Shown piece by piece: positions 8,413-16,803 of a stretch of 64,000 nt of DNA. This stretch comes from Mesorhizobium sp. WSM3860 (lineage in GTDB: Bacteria > Pseudomonadota > Alphaproteobacteria > Rhizobiales > Rhizobiaceae). The position numbers and the translations under genes are program-made. The stretch spans positions 1 to 64,000 of the forward strand of contig NZ_NSGF01000013.1 of NCBI RefSeq assembly GCF_002294995.1, written 5' to 3'. How positions within the stretch are numbered: the stretch's first letter is position 1; every line of letters begins with the position of its first letter. The notes under the pieces were generated by a model. The model was not told where the DNA came from, ran no database searches, and was given only the letters and a program-made list of their open reading frames with translations.

Positions 8413-8855
8413 AGCGGCCGGATTTCATGGCTTTGGCGCTCAAGGAAGCCGAAGCGGCCGCGAGCCGGGGCGAAGTGCCGGTCGGCGCGGTGATCGCCAA
8501 TGGCAACATTGTGGTGGCCAAGGCCGGCAACCGCACCCGCGAGCTCGCCGATCCGACTGCGCATGCCGAGATGCTGGCGATCCGCGAAGCCTGCCGGCAA
8601 CTCGCCAGCGAGCGGCTTACCGGTCACGATCTTTATGTGACGCTGGAGCCCTGCGCCATGTGCGCCGGCGCCATCTCGTTCGCGAGACTCCGGCGGCTTT
8701 ACTTCGGCGCCGCCGACGAGAAGGGCGGCGCGGTGGTCAACGGCGTGCGCTTCTTCGCCTCGCCCACCTGCCACCACGCGCCGGACGTCTATTCCGGCTT
8801 AGGCGAAAGCGAAGCGGCCCTCGTCCTGAAGGATTTTTTCCGCGAAAAGCGGTGA
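8409..8855 (+). CDS. tadA: tRNA(Arg) adenosine-34 deaminase TadA
   Basis: Zinc-dependent cytidine-deaminase fold with HAE (in TAHAEM, zinc His and proton-shuttle Glu) and EPCAMC (zinc cysteines); the SFARLRRLYFGA and CHHAPDVYSGL segments are typical of TadA, which converts A34 to inosine in tRNA-Arg(ACG). From the GTG at 8409 the protein has 148 residues and begins V/M-KRPDFMALAL, matching the short leader of known rhizobial TadA proteins. Other in-frame starts are GTG 8379 and ATG 8427. I prefer 8409 because it overlaps the stop of a four-codon minicistron (8398-8412) that has an excellent ribosome site. Confidence 0.93.
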   Translation: MKRPDFMALALKEAEAAASRGEVPVGAVIANGNIVVAKAGNRTRELADPTAHAEMLAIREACRQLASERLTGHDLYVTLEPCAMCAGAISFARLRRLYFGAADEKGGAVVNGVRFFASPTCHHAPDVYSGLGESEAALVLKDFFREKR

Positions 8856-8963
8856 ATGGTGAATGGTGAATGGTGAATGGTGAAGCAAGTAGCGGGTAGT
8901 GAGTCAGTTGAGGAACTCTATTTCACTATTCACTATTCACTATTCACTATTCACTATTCACTA
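8852..8963. repeat. Two inverted heptanucleotide tandem arrays between convergent genes
   Basis: GTGAATG is repeated four times at 8852-8879 and continues to 8885. TTCACTA is repeated six times at 8922-8963. The second array is the inverted form of the first with one base changed (TGGTGAA versus TAGTGAA), so a transcript of either strand can fold into a long hairpin with G-U pairs around a 36-base loop. The tadA stop lies in the first array and the lipoprotein stop touches the second, so it probably acts as a bidirectional terminator. Confidence 0.85.
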
Positions 8964-8964
8964 A

Positions 8965-9642
8965 TCACAGACCCAGCCAGTCGAACCAGCCGCCGCCCTT
9001 CTTGCCTTCCGCCTGTGCCTTGAGCCGGCGCTCCTTCTTGTACTCGTCCTCGCCGAGCTCGTTTTGCGGCGCGGTGTCGGCGGCCTGACGATAGGCAAGC
9101 GGCGGCTCGCTCAAATACTTGCGGACGTTGGGATTGCCCTGCTTCTGCTCCGCGAGGCGGCGCTGGATCTCGGCGGTTCGGGTCGCGCTGGAATCGTCCG
9201 GCGACCAGCGCGGCGGATGGCTGGATGCCGAATCGGCCAAAGCCTTCTTCACCGCCACCGGGTCGGTCTGCACATCCTCGACGGCTTCCGGCTGGTAGTT
9301 CGGGTCGTTCTGGTGGGCGGTCGCGTCGGCGCGAATGCGGGCGCGGCGCGCCTCGGGCGACTCGGGCCAGTCGGCGCTCGCCGTCTGGATGCTTTCCTGC
9401 GGCGGCGGCAGAGCTTCCTTCTGTCCCGGCGCGGGCTTCACCAGATCGGGGCGCGGCTTGTAGTCGATAGGATCGCGGTGCTTCGGCGTGATCGCGATGG
9501 CGCCCGAAACGTCGTCGGCGAGCTGCTCGGCGGCGGTCTTGTCGGTTCCGTAGGTCGGAGAGCCGACGCAGCCCGACATGGCTATGGCCGATGCCACAAG
9601 CGGCGCCAGCAGCGCGGCGCGCGCAAACGTTCTTTCGGTCAT
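8965..9642 (-). CDS. Putative lipoprotein of unknown function
   Basis: 225 residues from the ATG at 9642. The N-terminus MTERTFARAALLAPLVASAIAMSGC is a lipoprotein signal with lipobox MSGC, so the mature protein is lipid-anchored, probably in the periplasm or outer membrane. The mature part is hydrophilic and proline-, alanine- and charge-rich with no domain I recognise; it ends in a lysine-rich stretch and GGGWFDWLGL. It lies downstream of ileS on the same strand, 206 bases away, and converges on tadA. I do not assign a function. Confidence 0.8.
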   Translation of the reverse strand: MTERTFARAALLAPLVASAIAMSGCVGSPTYGTDKTAAEQLADDVSGAIAITPKHRDPIDYKPRPDLVKPAPGQKEALPPPQESIQTASADWPESPEARRARIRADATAHQNDPNYQPEAVEDVQTDPVAVKKALADSASSHPPRWSPDDSSATRTAEIQRRLAEQKQGNPNVRKYLSEPPLAYRQAADTAPQNELGEDEYKKERRLKAQAEGKKGGGWFDWLGL

Positions 9643-9847
9643 GCCAAAAAGTCCCACTCTAAAGCCTCTCGGTCGCCACCGGCCACAGGGGCGCGGTCCC
9701 CTTCTTCCCCGCGTTTGCGATGGAAATCCGGCGACAATTTGTCTGCCGGAGTGTCGCGTGTTTACCTCAACCGCTTACCAAGGGCAACGCGCGGGCGAAT
9801 TTGCGCCGCCCGGCGTGGCACTTTTGCACCGGCTTATGAACAGGTGC

Positions 9848-12817
9848 CTACAAACGCCCGAGCGCCCTCATTTCACGCAGCACGGCAGCATCGCGGGCCG
9901 AGACATCCGGAAATTCCTGATCCTGCCCGACATCGGCCGTGTAGCGCCAGGAGCGCGCGCATTTGACCAGACCGCGATCCTCGGCCTTCTCGACCACGAC
10001 CGCGACGCCCTTGACGTCATCCAGCGTGAAAGCGCCCTCCGGCGCCTTGCCATGCCTGATGACCAGATCGCTGGTGATCGCCATCTCGGCCATGTCGACA
10101 TCGGCGATGGCTGCTTCCAGCGCCGCATCGTCGATGGTGACCGCCGGCACGGCTTCCAGCGAGGAGCCGATCAGTTTATCGGCGCGCGCGATCTCGAGCG
10201 CGCCGGTGACGACGCGGCGCACCTGCCGGACCTTGCGCCATTTCTCGGCCAGCGCCTCGTTCTTCCAGTTATCCGGAATGGCCGGGAACTGGTCGAGATG
10301 CACCGAGGCGGCCTGCGGGTGACGGTCGAGCCAGGCCTCTTCCATCGTGAAGGGCAGCATCGGCGCCAGCCACTTCACCAGGCATTCGAACAGGTGACGC
10401 ACGACCTGAACCGACGCCTTGCGGCGCAAGCTGGACGGCGCGTCGCAGTAGAGCGCGTCCTTGCGGATGTCGAAGTAGAAGGCCGAAAGCTCCACCACCA
10501 TGAAGTCGAGCAGAGCGCGGGTGATGCGCTTGAACTCGAAGGCGTCGTAGCCCTGGCGCACCACCTCGTCGAGCTCGGCCAAGCGGTGCAGCATAAGCCG
10601 CTCCAGCTCCGGCATCTTGTCCAGCGGCACGTCCTCGCCGTCGTCATGGGCGAGCGTGCCCAGCATCCAGCGAATGGTGTTCCTCAGCTTTCGGTAAGCA
10701 TCGATATTGGTCTGCAGCACGTTCTTGCCGAGCCGTTGGTCTTCCCAATAGTCGGTCGTCACCACCCAGAGCCTCAGGATATCGGCGCCGGACTGTTTTA
10801 TGACGTCCTGCGGCACGACCGTGTTGCCGAGCGACTTCGACATCTTGCGGCCTTCCTCGTCCATGGTGAAGCCATGGGTGATGACCGTGTCGTAGGGCGC
10901 CCTGCCCCGGGTGCCGCAGCTTTCGAGCAGCGAGGAGTGGAACCAGCCGCGATGCTGGTCGGAGCCTTCGAGATAGACGTCGGCGGGCCATTTGAGGTCC
11001 GGCCGGTCCTCCAGCGTGAAGACATGCGTCGAGCCGGAATCGAACCAGACGTCGAGGATATCCGTCACCTGATGCCATTTCGAGGAGTCGTGGTTGCCGA
11101 GGAAGCGCTCCTTGGCGCCTGGCGCGAACCAGGCGTCGGCGCCCTCCTGCTCGAAGGCATCCATGATGCGCTGGTTGACCGCCTCGTCCTTCAGCACATT
11201 GCCGTCGGCGTCTGCGAAGACGGCGATCGGCACGCCCCAGGCGCGCTGGCGCGACAGCACCCAGTCGGGGCGCTCCTCGATCATGGCGCGGATGCGGTTC
11301 TGTCCCGCCGCCGGCACGAAGCGCGTGTCGTCGATCGCCTTCAGCGCGCGGCTGCGCAGCGTCGTGCCGTCGCCGAGGTCCTTGTCCATATAGACGAACC
11401 ATTGCGGCGTGTTGCGGAAGATGACGGGCTTCTTCGAGCGCCAGGAATGCGGATAGCTGTGCTTCAGTCGGCCGCGCGCGAACAGCGCGTTGCGCTCGAT
11501 CAGCTCTTCGATCACCGCCTGGTTGGCGTTGCCCTTCTTGCCATTGTCGTCGATGACGCGCGCGGGCCCTCCCTCGCGGTCCGGGCCGAAGCCAGGCGCG
11601 TCCTTGGTGAAGAAGCCGGCATCGTCGACCGGAAACGGGATCGAGGTATCGACGCCGCGCTTGATGAGTTCGGCCACCGCATCCATCCAGGCGTCGAAGT
11701 CCTCACGGCCGTGGCTGGGCGCGGTGTGCACGAAGCCGGTGCCGGCATCGTCGGTGACATGCTCGCCGGCGATCATCGGCACGGGGAACTCGTAGCCGCC
11801 GCCCAGCCCTCTGAATGGATGCGAAAGCGTAAGACTTGCAAGCTGTTCAGGGGAGACGTTGTGAAGCCGGTTCAAGGTGACCTTGGCCTTGGAAGCGGCG
11901 TCCTCCGCCAGCGCGTCGGCGAAGATCAGCTTCTCGCCGGGCTGCGGCCCGAAGGCATTCTCAGCGGCGGTCACTTCGTAGAGGCCATAGGCGACGCGCG
12001 GCGAATAGCTGACGGCGCGATTGCCGGGCAGCGTCCAGGGCGTCGTCGTCCAGATGACGACATGCGCCTCCAGCAGGTCGAGTGCCGTGCCATTCAGCGC
12101 CGGCGCGGCATCGGCGGCGTCGACCGGCCTGGCAAGGCTCGCCACCGGGAACTTCGCCCAGATCGTGTCGCTCTCATAGTCCTGGTATTCGACCTCGGCC
12201 TCGGCGAGCGCGGTGCGCTCGACCACGCTCCACATCACGGGCTTCGAGCCGCGATAGAGCTGGCCGGACATGGCGAATTTCAAAAGCTCGCCGGCGATGC
12301 GCGCCTCGGCGTGATAGGCCATGGTCGTGTAGGGATTGTCGAAATCGCCGATGACGCCGAGCCGCTGGAACTCGTCGCCCTGCACCTTGATCCAATGGGC
12401 GGCGAAGTCGCGGCATTCCTTGCGGAACTCGTTGACCAGCACCTCGTCCTTGTTCTTGCCCTTGGCCCGGTACTGTTCCTCGATCTTCCATTCGATCGGC
12501 AGGCCGTGGCAGTCCCAGCCCGGCACGTAATTGGCATCGTAGCCGCGCATCTGGAAGGAGCGGTTGATCACGTCCTTGAGGATCTTGTTCAGGGCGTGGC
12601 CGATATGGATGTTGCCGTTGGCGTAGGGCGGGCCGTCATGCAGCACGAATTTCTCGCGGCCGACGGCCTCTTCGCGCAGCTTGCGGTAAAGGTCCATGTC
12701 CTGCCAGCGCTTGACCAGGCCGGGCTCCTTCTCGGGCAGGCCGGCGCGCATCGGGAAATCCGTCCGCGGCAGATAGAGCGTGCGGGAATAGTCGATCGTT
12801 TCAACAGTTTCGGTCAT
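9848..12817 (-). CDS. ileS: Isoleucyl-tRNA synthetase
   Basis: 989 residues, full length for the bacterial class Ia enzyme that charges tRNA-Ile. The HIGH signature is PYANGNIHIGHALNK near residue 72 and the KMSKS loop is EEGRKMSKSLGNTV near 657. The editing domain lies between them (HVVIWTTTPWTLPGNRA; GTGFVHTAPSHGREDFD, which supplies the hydrolytic pocket). The anticodon-binding region follows KMSKS. The C-terminal zinc-finger cysteines of the E. coli enzyme are not evident. The 250 bases upstream hold no gene, T-box or recognisable leader. In many bacteria ribF lies next to ileS; here four genes separate them. Confidence 0.97.
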   Translation of the reverse strand: MTETVETIDYSRTLYLPRTDFPMRAGLPEKEPGLVKRWQDMDLYRKLREEAVGREKFVLHDGPPYANGNIHIGHALNKILKDVINRSFQMRGYDANYVPGWDCHGLPIEWKIEEQYRAKGKNKDEVLVNEFRKECRDFAAHWIKVQGDEFQRLGVIGDFDNPYTTMAYHAEARIAGELLKFAMSGQLYRGSKPVMWSVVERTALAEAEVEYQDYESDTIWAKFPVASLARPVDAADAAPALNGTALDLLEAHVVIWTTTPWTLPGNRAVSYSPRVAYGLYEVTAAENAFGPQPGEKLIFADALAEDAASKAKVTLNRLHNVSPEQLASLTLSHPFRGLGGGYEFPVPMIAGEHVTDDAGTGFVHTAPSHGREDFDAWMDAVAELIKRGVDTSIPFPVDDAGFFTKDAPGFGPDREGGPARVIDDNGKKGNANQAVIEELIERNALFARGRLKHSYPHSWRSKKPVIFRNTPQWFVYMDKDLGDGTTLRSRALKAIDDTRFVPAAGQNRIRAMIEERPDWVLSRQRAWGVPIAVFADADGNVLKDEAVNQRIMDAFEQEGADAWFAPGAKERFLGNHDSSKWHQVTDILDVWFDSGSTHVFTLEDRPDLKWPADVYLEGSDQHRGWFHSSLLESCGTRGRAPYDTVITHGFTMDEEGRKMSKSLGNTVVPQDVIKQSGADILRLWVVTTDYWEDQRLGKNVLQTNIDAYRKLRNTIRWMLGTLAHDDGEDVPLDKMPELERLMLHRLAELDEVVRQGYDAFEFKRITRALLDFMVVELSAFYFDIRKDALYCDAPSSLRRKASVQVVRHLFECLVKWLAPMLPFTMEEAWLDRHPQAASVHLDQFPAIPDNWKNEALAEKWRKVRQVRRVVTGALEIARADKLIGSSLEAVPAVTIDDAALEAAIADVDMAEMAITSDLVIRHGKAPEGAFTLDDVKGVAVVVEKAEDRGLVKCARSWRYTADVGQDQEFPDVSARDAAVLREMRALGRL

Positions 12818-13067
12818 GATCTGCCATCTGCATAGCCCGTCGGCACAAAAAGGCCGGGCGTTGAACTATCATGTTCTGAAAAAAGCGCGAGGGCCGCGCG
12901 CAAGAGTCCCGGCGGCTCCGGCGGCGCTCAGGCCGCCCGGAACACCGGGCCCATAATTCGTATCGCGATCGCGAAAAGGCGCGAAAAGCTCGTCATGGCG
13001 TGGCTTTTAGCGGATGGCGCGGCAGGAATAAAGCGCGGATTTCAAGCCAAAGCGCCGGTTTTTTGAC

Positions 13068-13865
13068 TTACATCGAGAAATTGAAACGGTAGGTGGTCGA
13101 CACGCCGACGGTCCACTGGTCGCGGTCGCCCCGCTCCTTGACCAGGCTGGAGTCGGCCGCCGGCCCCATCAGGCGCGAATATTCGGTGAAGACGCTGGCC
13201 GTCATCGGCTCGGTCACCTTCCAGGTGATCGCACCGCCGAGGCCGGTCGACTTCAGCCCGCCGCCGGGATGGTATTCGCTGAGGCCCGAGGCCGCCGCTT
13301 CCGTGGCGTTGACGCCGTAATAGGCGTCGAAATAGCCGGCCGAGGCAAAGGAGACGCGGGGGCCGCCGGAAATGCGGACGGTCGGGGTCACGTCGTAGAA
13401 GGCGTCCGCCGCGATGTCGGCGACGAAGCCGTTATGTGCGCGGATGCCGTGCCTGAGCTCCGCCCGGGCCCGCACCCAATCCAGCGGATAGAATTCGAAG
13501 AAGCCGCCGACCTCGCCGCCCCAGCGCACAGGGTCGAGGCCTGCCAATTCGTCCTTGCTGGAACGCGAGAACAGGAACTTGCCGGTCAGGCCGGCGCGCA
13601 CGCTGCCATCGTCGATCAGCGCCAGCGAGATGTTGTCGTTGCGCGAGGTGAAGCGCGCCTCGGGGCCGGCCTTGCCGAGCGAGATTATGGGCTGGGCGCT
13701 CAGCATATATTTCTTGCCGCCCTCGAAATTCGGGGCAACGAGACCGGTGGCGCCGAGCGTCAGGTACCAGTCGCCGGAAATCCAGCTCCCCTCGCCGGCA
13801 TGGGCTGAGGTGATGGCCACCAGGCCAGAGGCGAGAACCAGCGGAATCGTCCCGACAATACGCAT
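13068..13865 (-). CDS. MipA/OmpV family outer-membrane protein
   Basis: 265 residues from the ATG at 13865 (AAAGG 6 bases upstream). A signal peptide (MRIVGTIPLVLASGLVAITSAHA) precedes alternating, aromatic-rich beta-strand sequence ending in TYRFNFSM, a terminal strand typical of outer-membrane barrels. GDWYLTLGATGLVAPNFEGGKKY is the start of the MipA/OmpV domain (first 18 residues GDWYLTLGATGLVAPNFE). E. coli MipA scaffolds murein enzymes, but most family members are uncharacterised, so only family and location are assigned. Confidence 0.87.
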   Translation of the reverse strand: MRIVGTIPLVLASGLVAITSAHAGEGSWISGDWYLTLGATGLVAPNFEGGKKYMLSAQPIISLGKAGPEARFTSRNDNISLALIDDGSVRAGLTGKFLFSRSSKDELAGLDPVRWGGEVGGFFEFYPLDWVRARAELRHGIRAHNGFVADIAADAFYDVTPTVRISGGPRVSFASAGYFDAYYGVNATEAAASGLSEYHPGGGLKSTGLGGAITWKVTEPMTASVFTEYSRLMGPAADSSLVKERGDRDQWTVGVSTTYRFNFSM

Positions 13866-14000
13866 CGTCAACCTTTACGCGAAACAGGCCGGCAGGAACA
13901 CCGGGCAGCGCAGAAGGCATGGCGTCAGTGCGGTAAATTTTGACTTAAGATCCGTATCAGAGACGGCGCGGACCACCAGCATGGAGATCGGCCGCCCGGC

Positions 14001-14213
14001 TCAGCTGCCGCGCGGCGTGGGCGGCATGTCCAGCAGCCTGGCCACGGCCTTGGAGCCCTTTCCGGCGACGCATGCCGATCCCTCGTCGCCCACCTCAACG
14101 GTGGCACCGTTGGAGAAGCTAAGCGACCAGCCATCACCCTTGGCGTTGCGGCGGCGGTCAGTGAGCTCGATGCCGGCAGCCGTGACCAGCGCGACGATCC
14201 GGTCGGCGTCCAT
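14001..14213 (-). CDS. Small conserved-looking protein of unknown function
   Basis: 70 residues from the ATG at 14213 with GGAGG 6 bases upstream, so it is well supported as translated. MDADRIVALVTAAGIELTD is followed by a glycine-rich beta-like part (GDGWSLSFSNGATVEVGDEG) and a helix. No signal peptide or membrane segment. It follows the phosphoesterase gene by 23 bases and is probably in its transcript. Function unknown. Confidence 0.65.
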   Translation of the reverse strand: MDADRIVALVTAAGIELTDRRRNAKGDGWSLSFSNGATVEVGDEGSACVAGKGSKAVARLLDMPPTPRGS

Positions 14214-14236
14214 CCTGGTCCTCCGGAAACGCGCCC

Positions 14237-15787
14237 TCAATTCAGGTCAAGCCCGCCGGTAAGATCGCCGAGCGGCGGCTCGCCATGCGCGGCCACGGCC
14301 TTGTCGCGAACCACGATGCCATGCAGGACCGGCAGTTCGAAACGCTCGGTGATGAAGCGCAGGATCGACGTCGTGTCATAAGGCGTATGATCGACATAGC
14401 CGTGCTTGGCGAAGGGCGAAAGGATGATCGCGGGAATGCGCGTGCCCGGTCCCCAGCGGTCGCCCTTGGGCGGTGCGACGTGATCCCAGATGCCGCCGTT
14501 CTCATCATAGGTGACGACGACCAGCATGTGCGGCCATTGCGGGCTCTTTTCCAGATGAGCGACGACATCGGCGATATGGCGATCGCCGGCCTGGATGTCG
14601 GCATAGCCGGAATGCTCGTTGAGATTGCCCTGCGGCTTATAGAAAGAGACCTGCGGCAGGACGCCGTCGTCGATGGCCTGGATGAAGCTCACGCCAGCTA
14701 ACCCGGCGTCGCGCAGATGTTCGCGCCTGGCCTCGGTGCCCGGAGCGTAGTTGGCGTAATAGTTGAACGGCTGGTGATGATATTGGAAGTTCGGGATCGG
14801 TGTTTTGTTGCCGTGGTCGAGCGTGTACTGCCAGGCGCCGGAATACCACGCCCAGCTGACGTGCTTGAGGCTGAGCATGTCGCCGATGGTCGGTTCCGTC
14901 TGCGGCGGCAGCGTGGTGGGCTTGCTTGGATCCGCGAGCAGCCGATCGCCGCCGGGCGCCGGATCGTTGCCGCTCGGCTGGTATGGCGGTTGCATGGTGT
15001 TCACCGCGTAGAAATCCGGCGTCAGATTGCCGTCGGAGACGAATTTCGGGATACCGTCGCGCACCGACTTCGGCGAATTGTCGGCGATTTTCAGCGCTGT
15101 GCCGCTAGCGTCCGTTACCGCGATCGACGGCTTGGCCGGGCTCTTGTCCGCATTCGCGTAGTACGGCGCGCAGGCACAGATCAGCCACTGGTGGTTGAAA
15201 AAGGAGCCGCCGAAGCCGCCCATGAAGAAATGGTCGGCGAGCACGTATTTTTGCGCAATGGCCCACATATCGGTCTTGGAGGCGTCCCAGTTGCTCATCG
15301 GCATGGCGCCTGAATCGGCCCACGCGACGAACATGTCGTTCTTGCCTCCGTTGATCTGCATCTGGTTCTGGTAAAAGCGATGCCACAGATCATGCGTCAC
15401 GACGCTGAGCGGCACGTTGAACCCTTTCGGGTCGTTCACCGTGAACGGTTCATTCGGAAGGTGCTCGGTCATTGCCTGCGTCACCGGCGGCGTGACGCCC
15501 TTGGCGGTCAGCCCGTCCCAGACCGGCGGCAGTTCTGACAGGACCGAGCCGTCGCGGTCGCGCTGCTGCAAACTTTCCTTGCTCGCCTTGTCGAGGCCCT
15601 CGGCACCGGGAAAATGGCCATAGAGATTATCGAAGGCGCGGTTCTCGGCGAAGATGACGACCACCGTCTCTATCTTGGCGATGCCGTCCGGCGGATCGCC
15701 GGGCTGCGCCGCGGAAGCGGGGGCCGAAGCGACGGTCGACAGGGCGAGAGCCGAAGAAAACAGGGCGAGCCCATAGGATCGCTTCAT
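14237..15787 (-). CDS. Phospholipase C / AcpA-like phosphoesterase (exported)
   Basis: 516 residues from the ATG at 15787 with GGAGG nearby (GGAGGTACGGCC). A signal peptide (MKRSYGLALFSSALALSTVASAPASAA) leads into the phosphoesterase family PF04185: KIETVVVIFAENRAFDNLYG at the N-terminus supplies the conserved Glu-Asn metal site, and VVTYDENGGIWDHVAPP supplies the second conserved patch. WDHVAPPKGDRWGPGTRIP is characteristic. The family includes acid phosphatases and non-specific phospholipases C; Arg-Arg is absent, so export is probably Sec. Substrate is undetermined; phosphate scavenging from phospholipids is one possibility. Confidence 0.88.
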   Translation of the reverse strand: MKRSYGLALFSSALALSTVASAPASAAQPGDPPDGIAKIETVVVIFAENRAFDNLYGHFPGAEGLDKASKESLQQRDRDGSVLSELPPVWDGLTAKGVTPPVTQAMTEHLPNEPFTVNDPKGFNVPLSVVTHDLWHRFYQNQMQINGGKNDMFVAWADSGAMPMSNWDASKTDMWAIAQKYVLADHFFMGGFGGSFFNHQWLICACAPYYANADKSPAKPSIAVTDASGTALKIADNSPKSVRDGIPKFVSDGNLTPDFYAVNTMQPPYQPSGNDPAPGGDRLLADPSKPTTLPPQTEPTIGDMLSLKHVSWAWYSGAWQYTLDHGNKTPIPNFQYHHQPFNYYANYAPGTEARREHLRDAGLAGVSFIQAIDDGVLPQVSFYKPQGNLNEHSGYADIQAGDRHIADVVAHLEKSPQWPHMLVVVTYDENGGIWDHVAPPKGDRWGPGTRIPAIILSPFAKHGYVDHTPYDTTSILRFITERFELPVLHGIVVRDKAVAAHGEPPLGDLTGGLDLN

Positions 15788-15930
15788 GGCCGTACCTCCA
15801 TAGCGCAAAGTCAAAAGACATCAGCTTCGGTGCATCTTGGCAATAGCCACCGCGCTGGACGGGTGATGCCATCGGGATTACCTTCCTTCAACCGCAGGAT
15901 GCGCGGCGAACTCTGGAGGGAGGCGAAGCC

Positions 15931-16485
15931 ATGAGCTTGCAAGGCAATGCCCTGGAAGACGCGATCGGACGCACGCGCGACAAATGGGGATGGTTTGTGG
16001 CGCTTGGCGTGCTGCTGCTGATTTTCGGCGGCATCGCCTTCGGCAATCTCTTCATCGCCACCGTCGCTTCGGTCTATGTCGTTGGCTGGCTGATGCTGAT
16101 GGCGGGCGTCATCGAGATCATCCATGCCTTCGGCGTCAAGACCTGGGGGCGCTTCTTTTACTGGTTGCTCAGCGGCCTGCTCTATGCCGTCGCCGGCTTT
16201 TTCGCCTTCTACAACCCGCTGCTCGCCTCGGCGGTGCTGACATTTCTGCTCGCCATCGCCCTCATTGCTTCCGGGCTGCTGAGAGCCTGGGTCGCCTGGA
16301 ACCACCGCCCGGAGCAAGGCTGGGGATGGCTGCTGGCAGCTGCGATCATCACCATCCTGCTTGGCCTGATCATCGCCATGGGCTGGCCGGTCAACAGCCT
16401 GTGGGTGCTCGGCATGTTCCTGGCCGTCGACCTGGTCTTCCAAGGCTGGAGTTTCATTGCCACCGGGCTGGCGCTCAAGCGGTAG
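15931..16485 (+). CDS. HdeD-family (DUF308) membrane protein
   Basis: 184 residues with six hydrophobic segments (first WGWFVALGVLLLIFGGIAF) and the paired three-helix repeats of DUF308. GGAGG lies about 10 bases before the ATG. E. coli HdeD contributes to acid resistance at high cell density; other members are uncharacterised. It is transcribed away from the phosphoesterase with 143 bases between starts. Confidence 0.88.
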   Translation: MSLQGNALEDAIGRTRDKWGWFVALGVLLLIFGGIAFGNLFIATVASVYVVGWLMLMAGVIEIIHAFGVKTWGRFFYWLLSGLLYAVAGFFAFYNPLLASAVLTFLLAIALIASGLLRAWVAWNHRPEQGWGWLLAAAIITILLGLIIAMGWPVNSLWVLGMFLAVDLVFQGWSFIATGLALKR

Positions 16486-16526
16486 GGAACTCGATCTTCG
16501 CGATTGGCCGGAGCCTGCCCAACGTG

Positions 16527-16707
16527 GTCATCTCAGGGCGAAGCAGGAGCGAAGCTCCGTTGCGAAGACCCTGGGATCATGCCGTAACTTCGGCAGAAAG
16601 GCGCAGCTGAGCAGAATTCTGCACCGCGGCAGCTCTCAGGCGTCACGGCATGGATCCTGGGGTCTGCGCCGTGTCGCTTCGCTCCTTGCTACGCCCCAGG
16701 ATGACGA
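16527..16707. repeat. Dispersed palindromic repeat, family R2 (copy 1)
   Basis: Arms of about 60 bases at 16527-16584 and 16645-16707 are imperfect inverted copies: GGTCATCTCAGGGCGAAGCA on the left against the complement of CCCCAGGATGACGA on the right. Between them is CAGAATTCTGCACCG. The same centre and right arm recur at 52691-52890. It fills most of the 318-base gap between the HdeD and ribF genes; no gene is seen there. Confidence 0.8.
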
Positions 16708-16803
16708 CATGAGAGGGCGTTTCGCCAATCTTCAAGGTTTGCAATCGCTAGCCGGACGCAGGTGCTTTGACGCCCTTCTCTTCGCCACGGCGCCTTCCAG
16801 ACC

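Noticed and set aside
8852..8963. CRISPR or origin iterons
   Set aside because: The repeats are seven bases, contiguous and inverted between two gene ends, which fits a hairpin terminator better; there is no replication gene nearby.
9578..12835. A continuous open frame of over 1000 codons opposite ileS
   Set aside because: High GC removes stops on the antisense strand. The reverse strand carries the full HIGH and KMSKS motifs of ileS, and the antisense product is Arg/His/Gly-rich with no motif.
12818..13067. T-box or other leader before ileS
   Set aside because: No T-box sequence or specifier loop was recognised, and T-boxes are not usual in alphaproteobacterial ileS.
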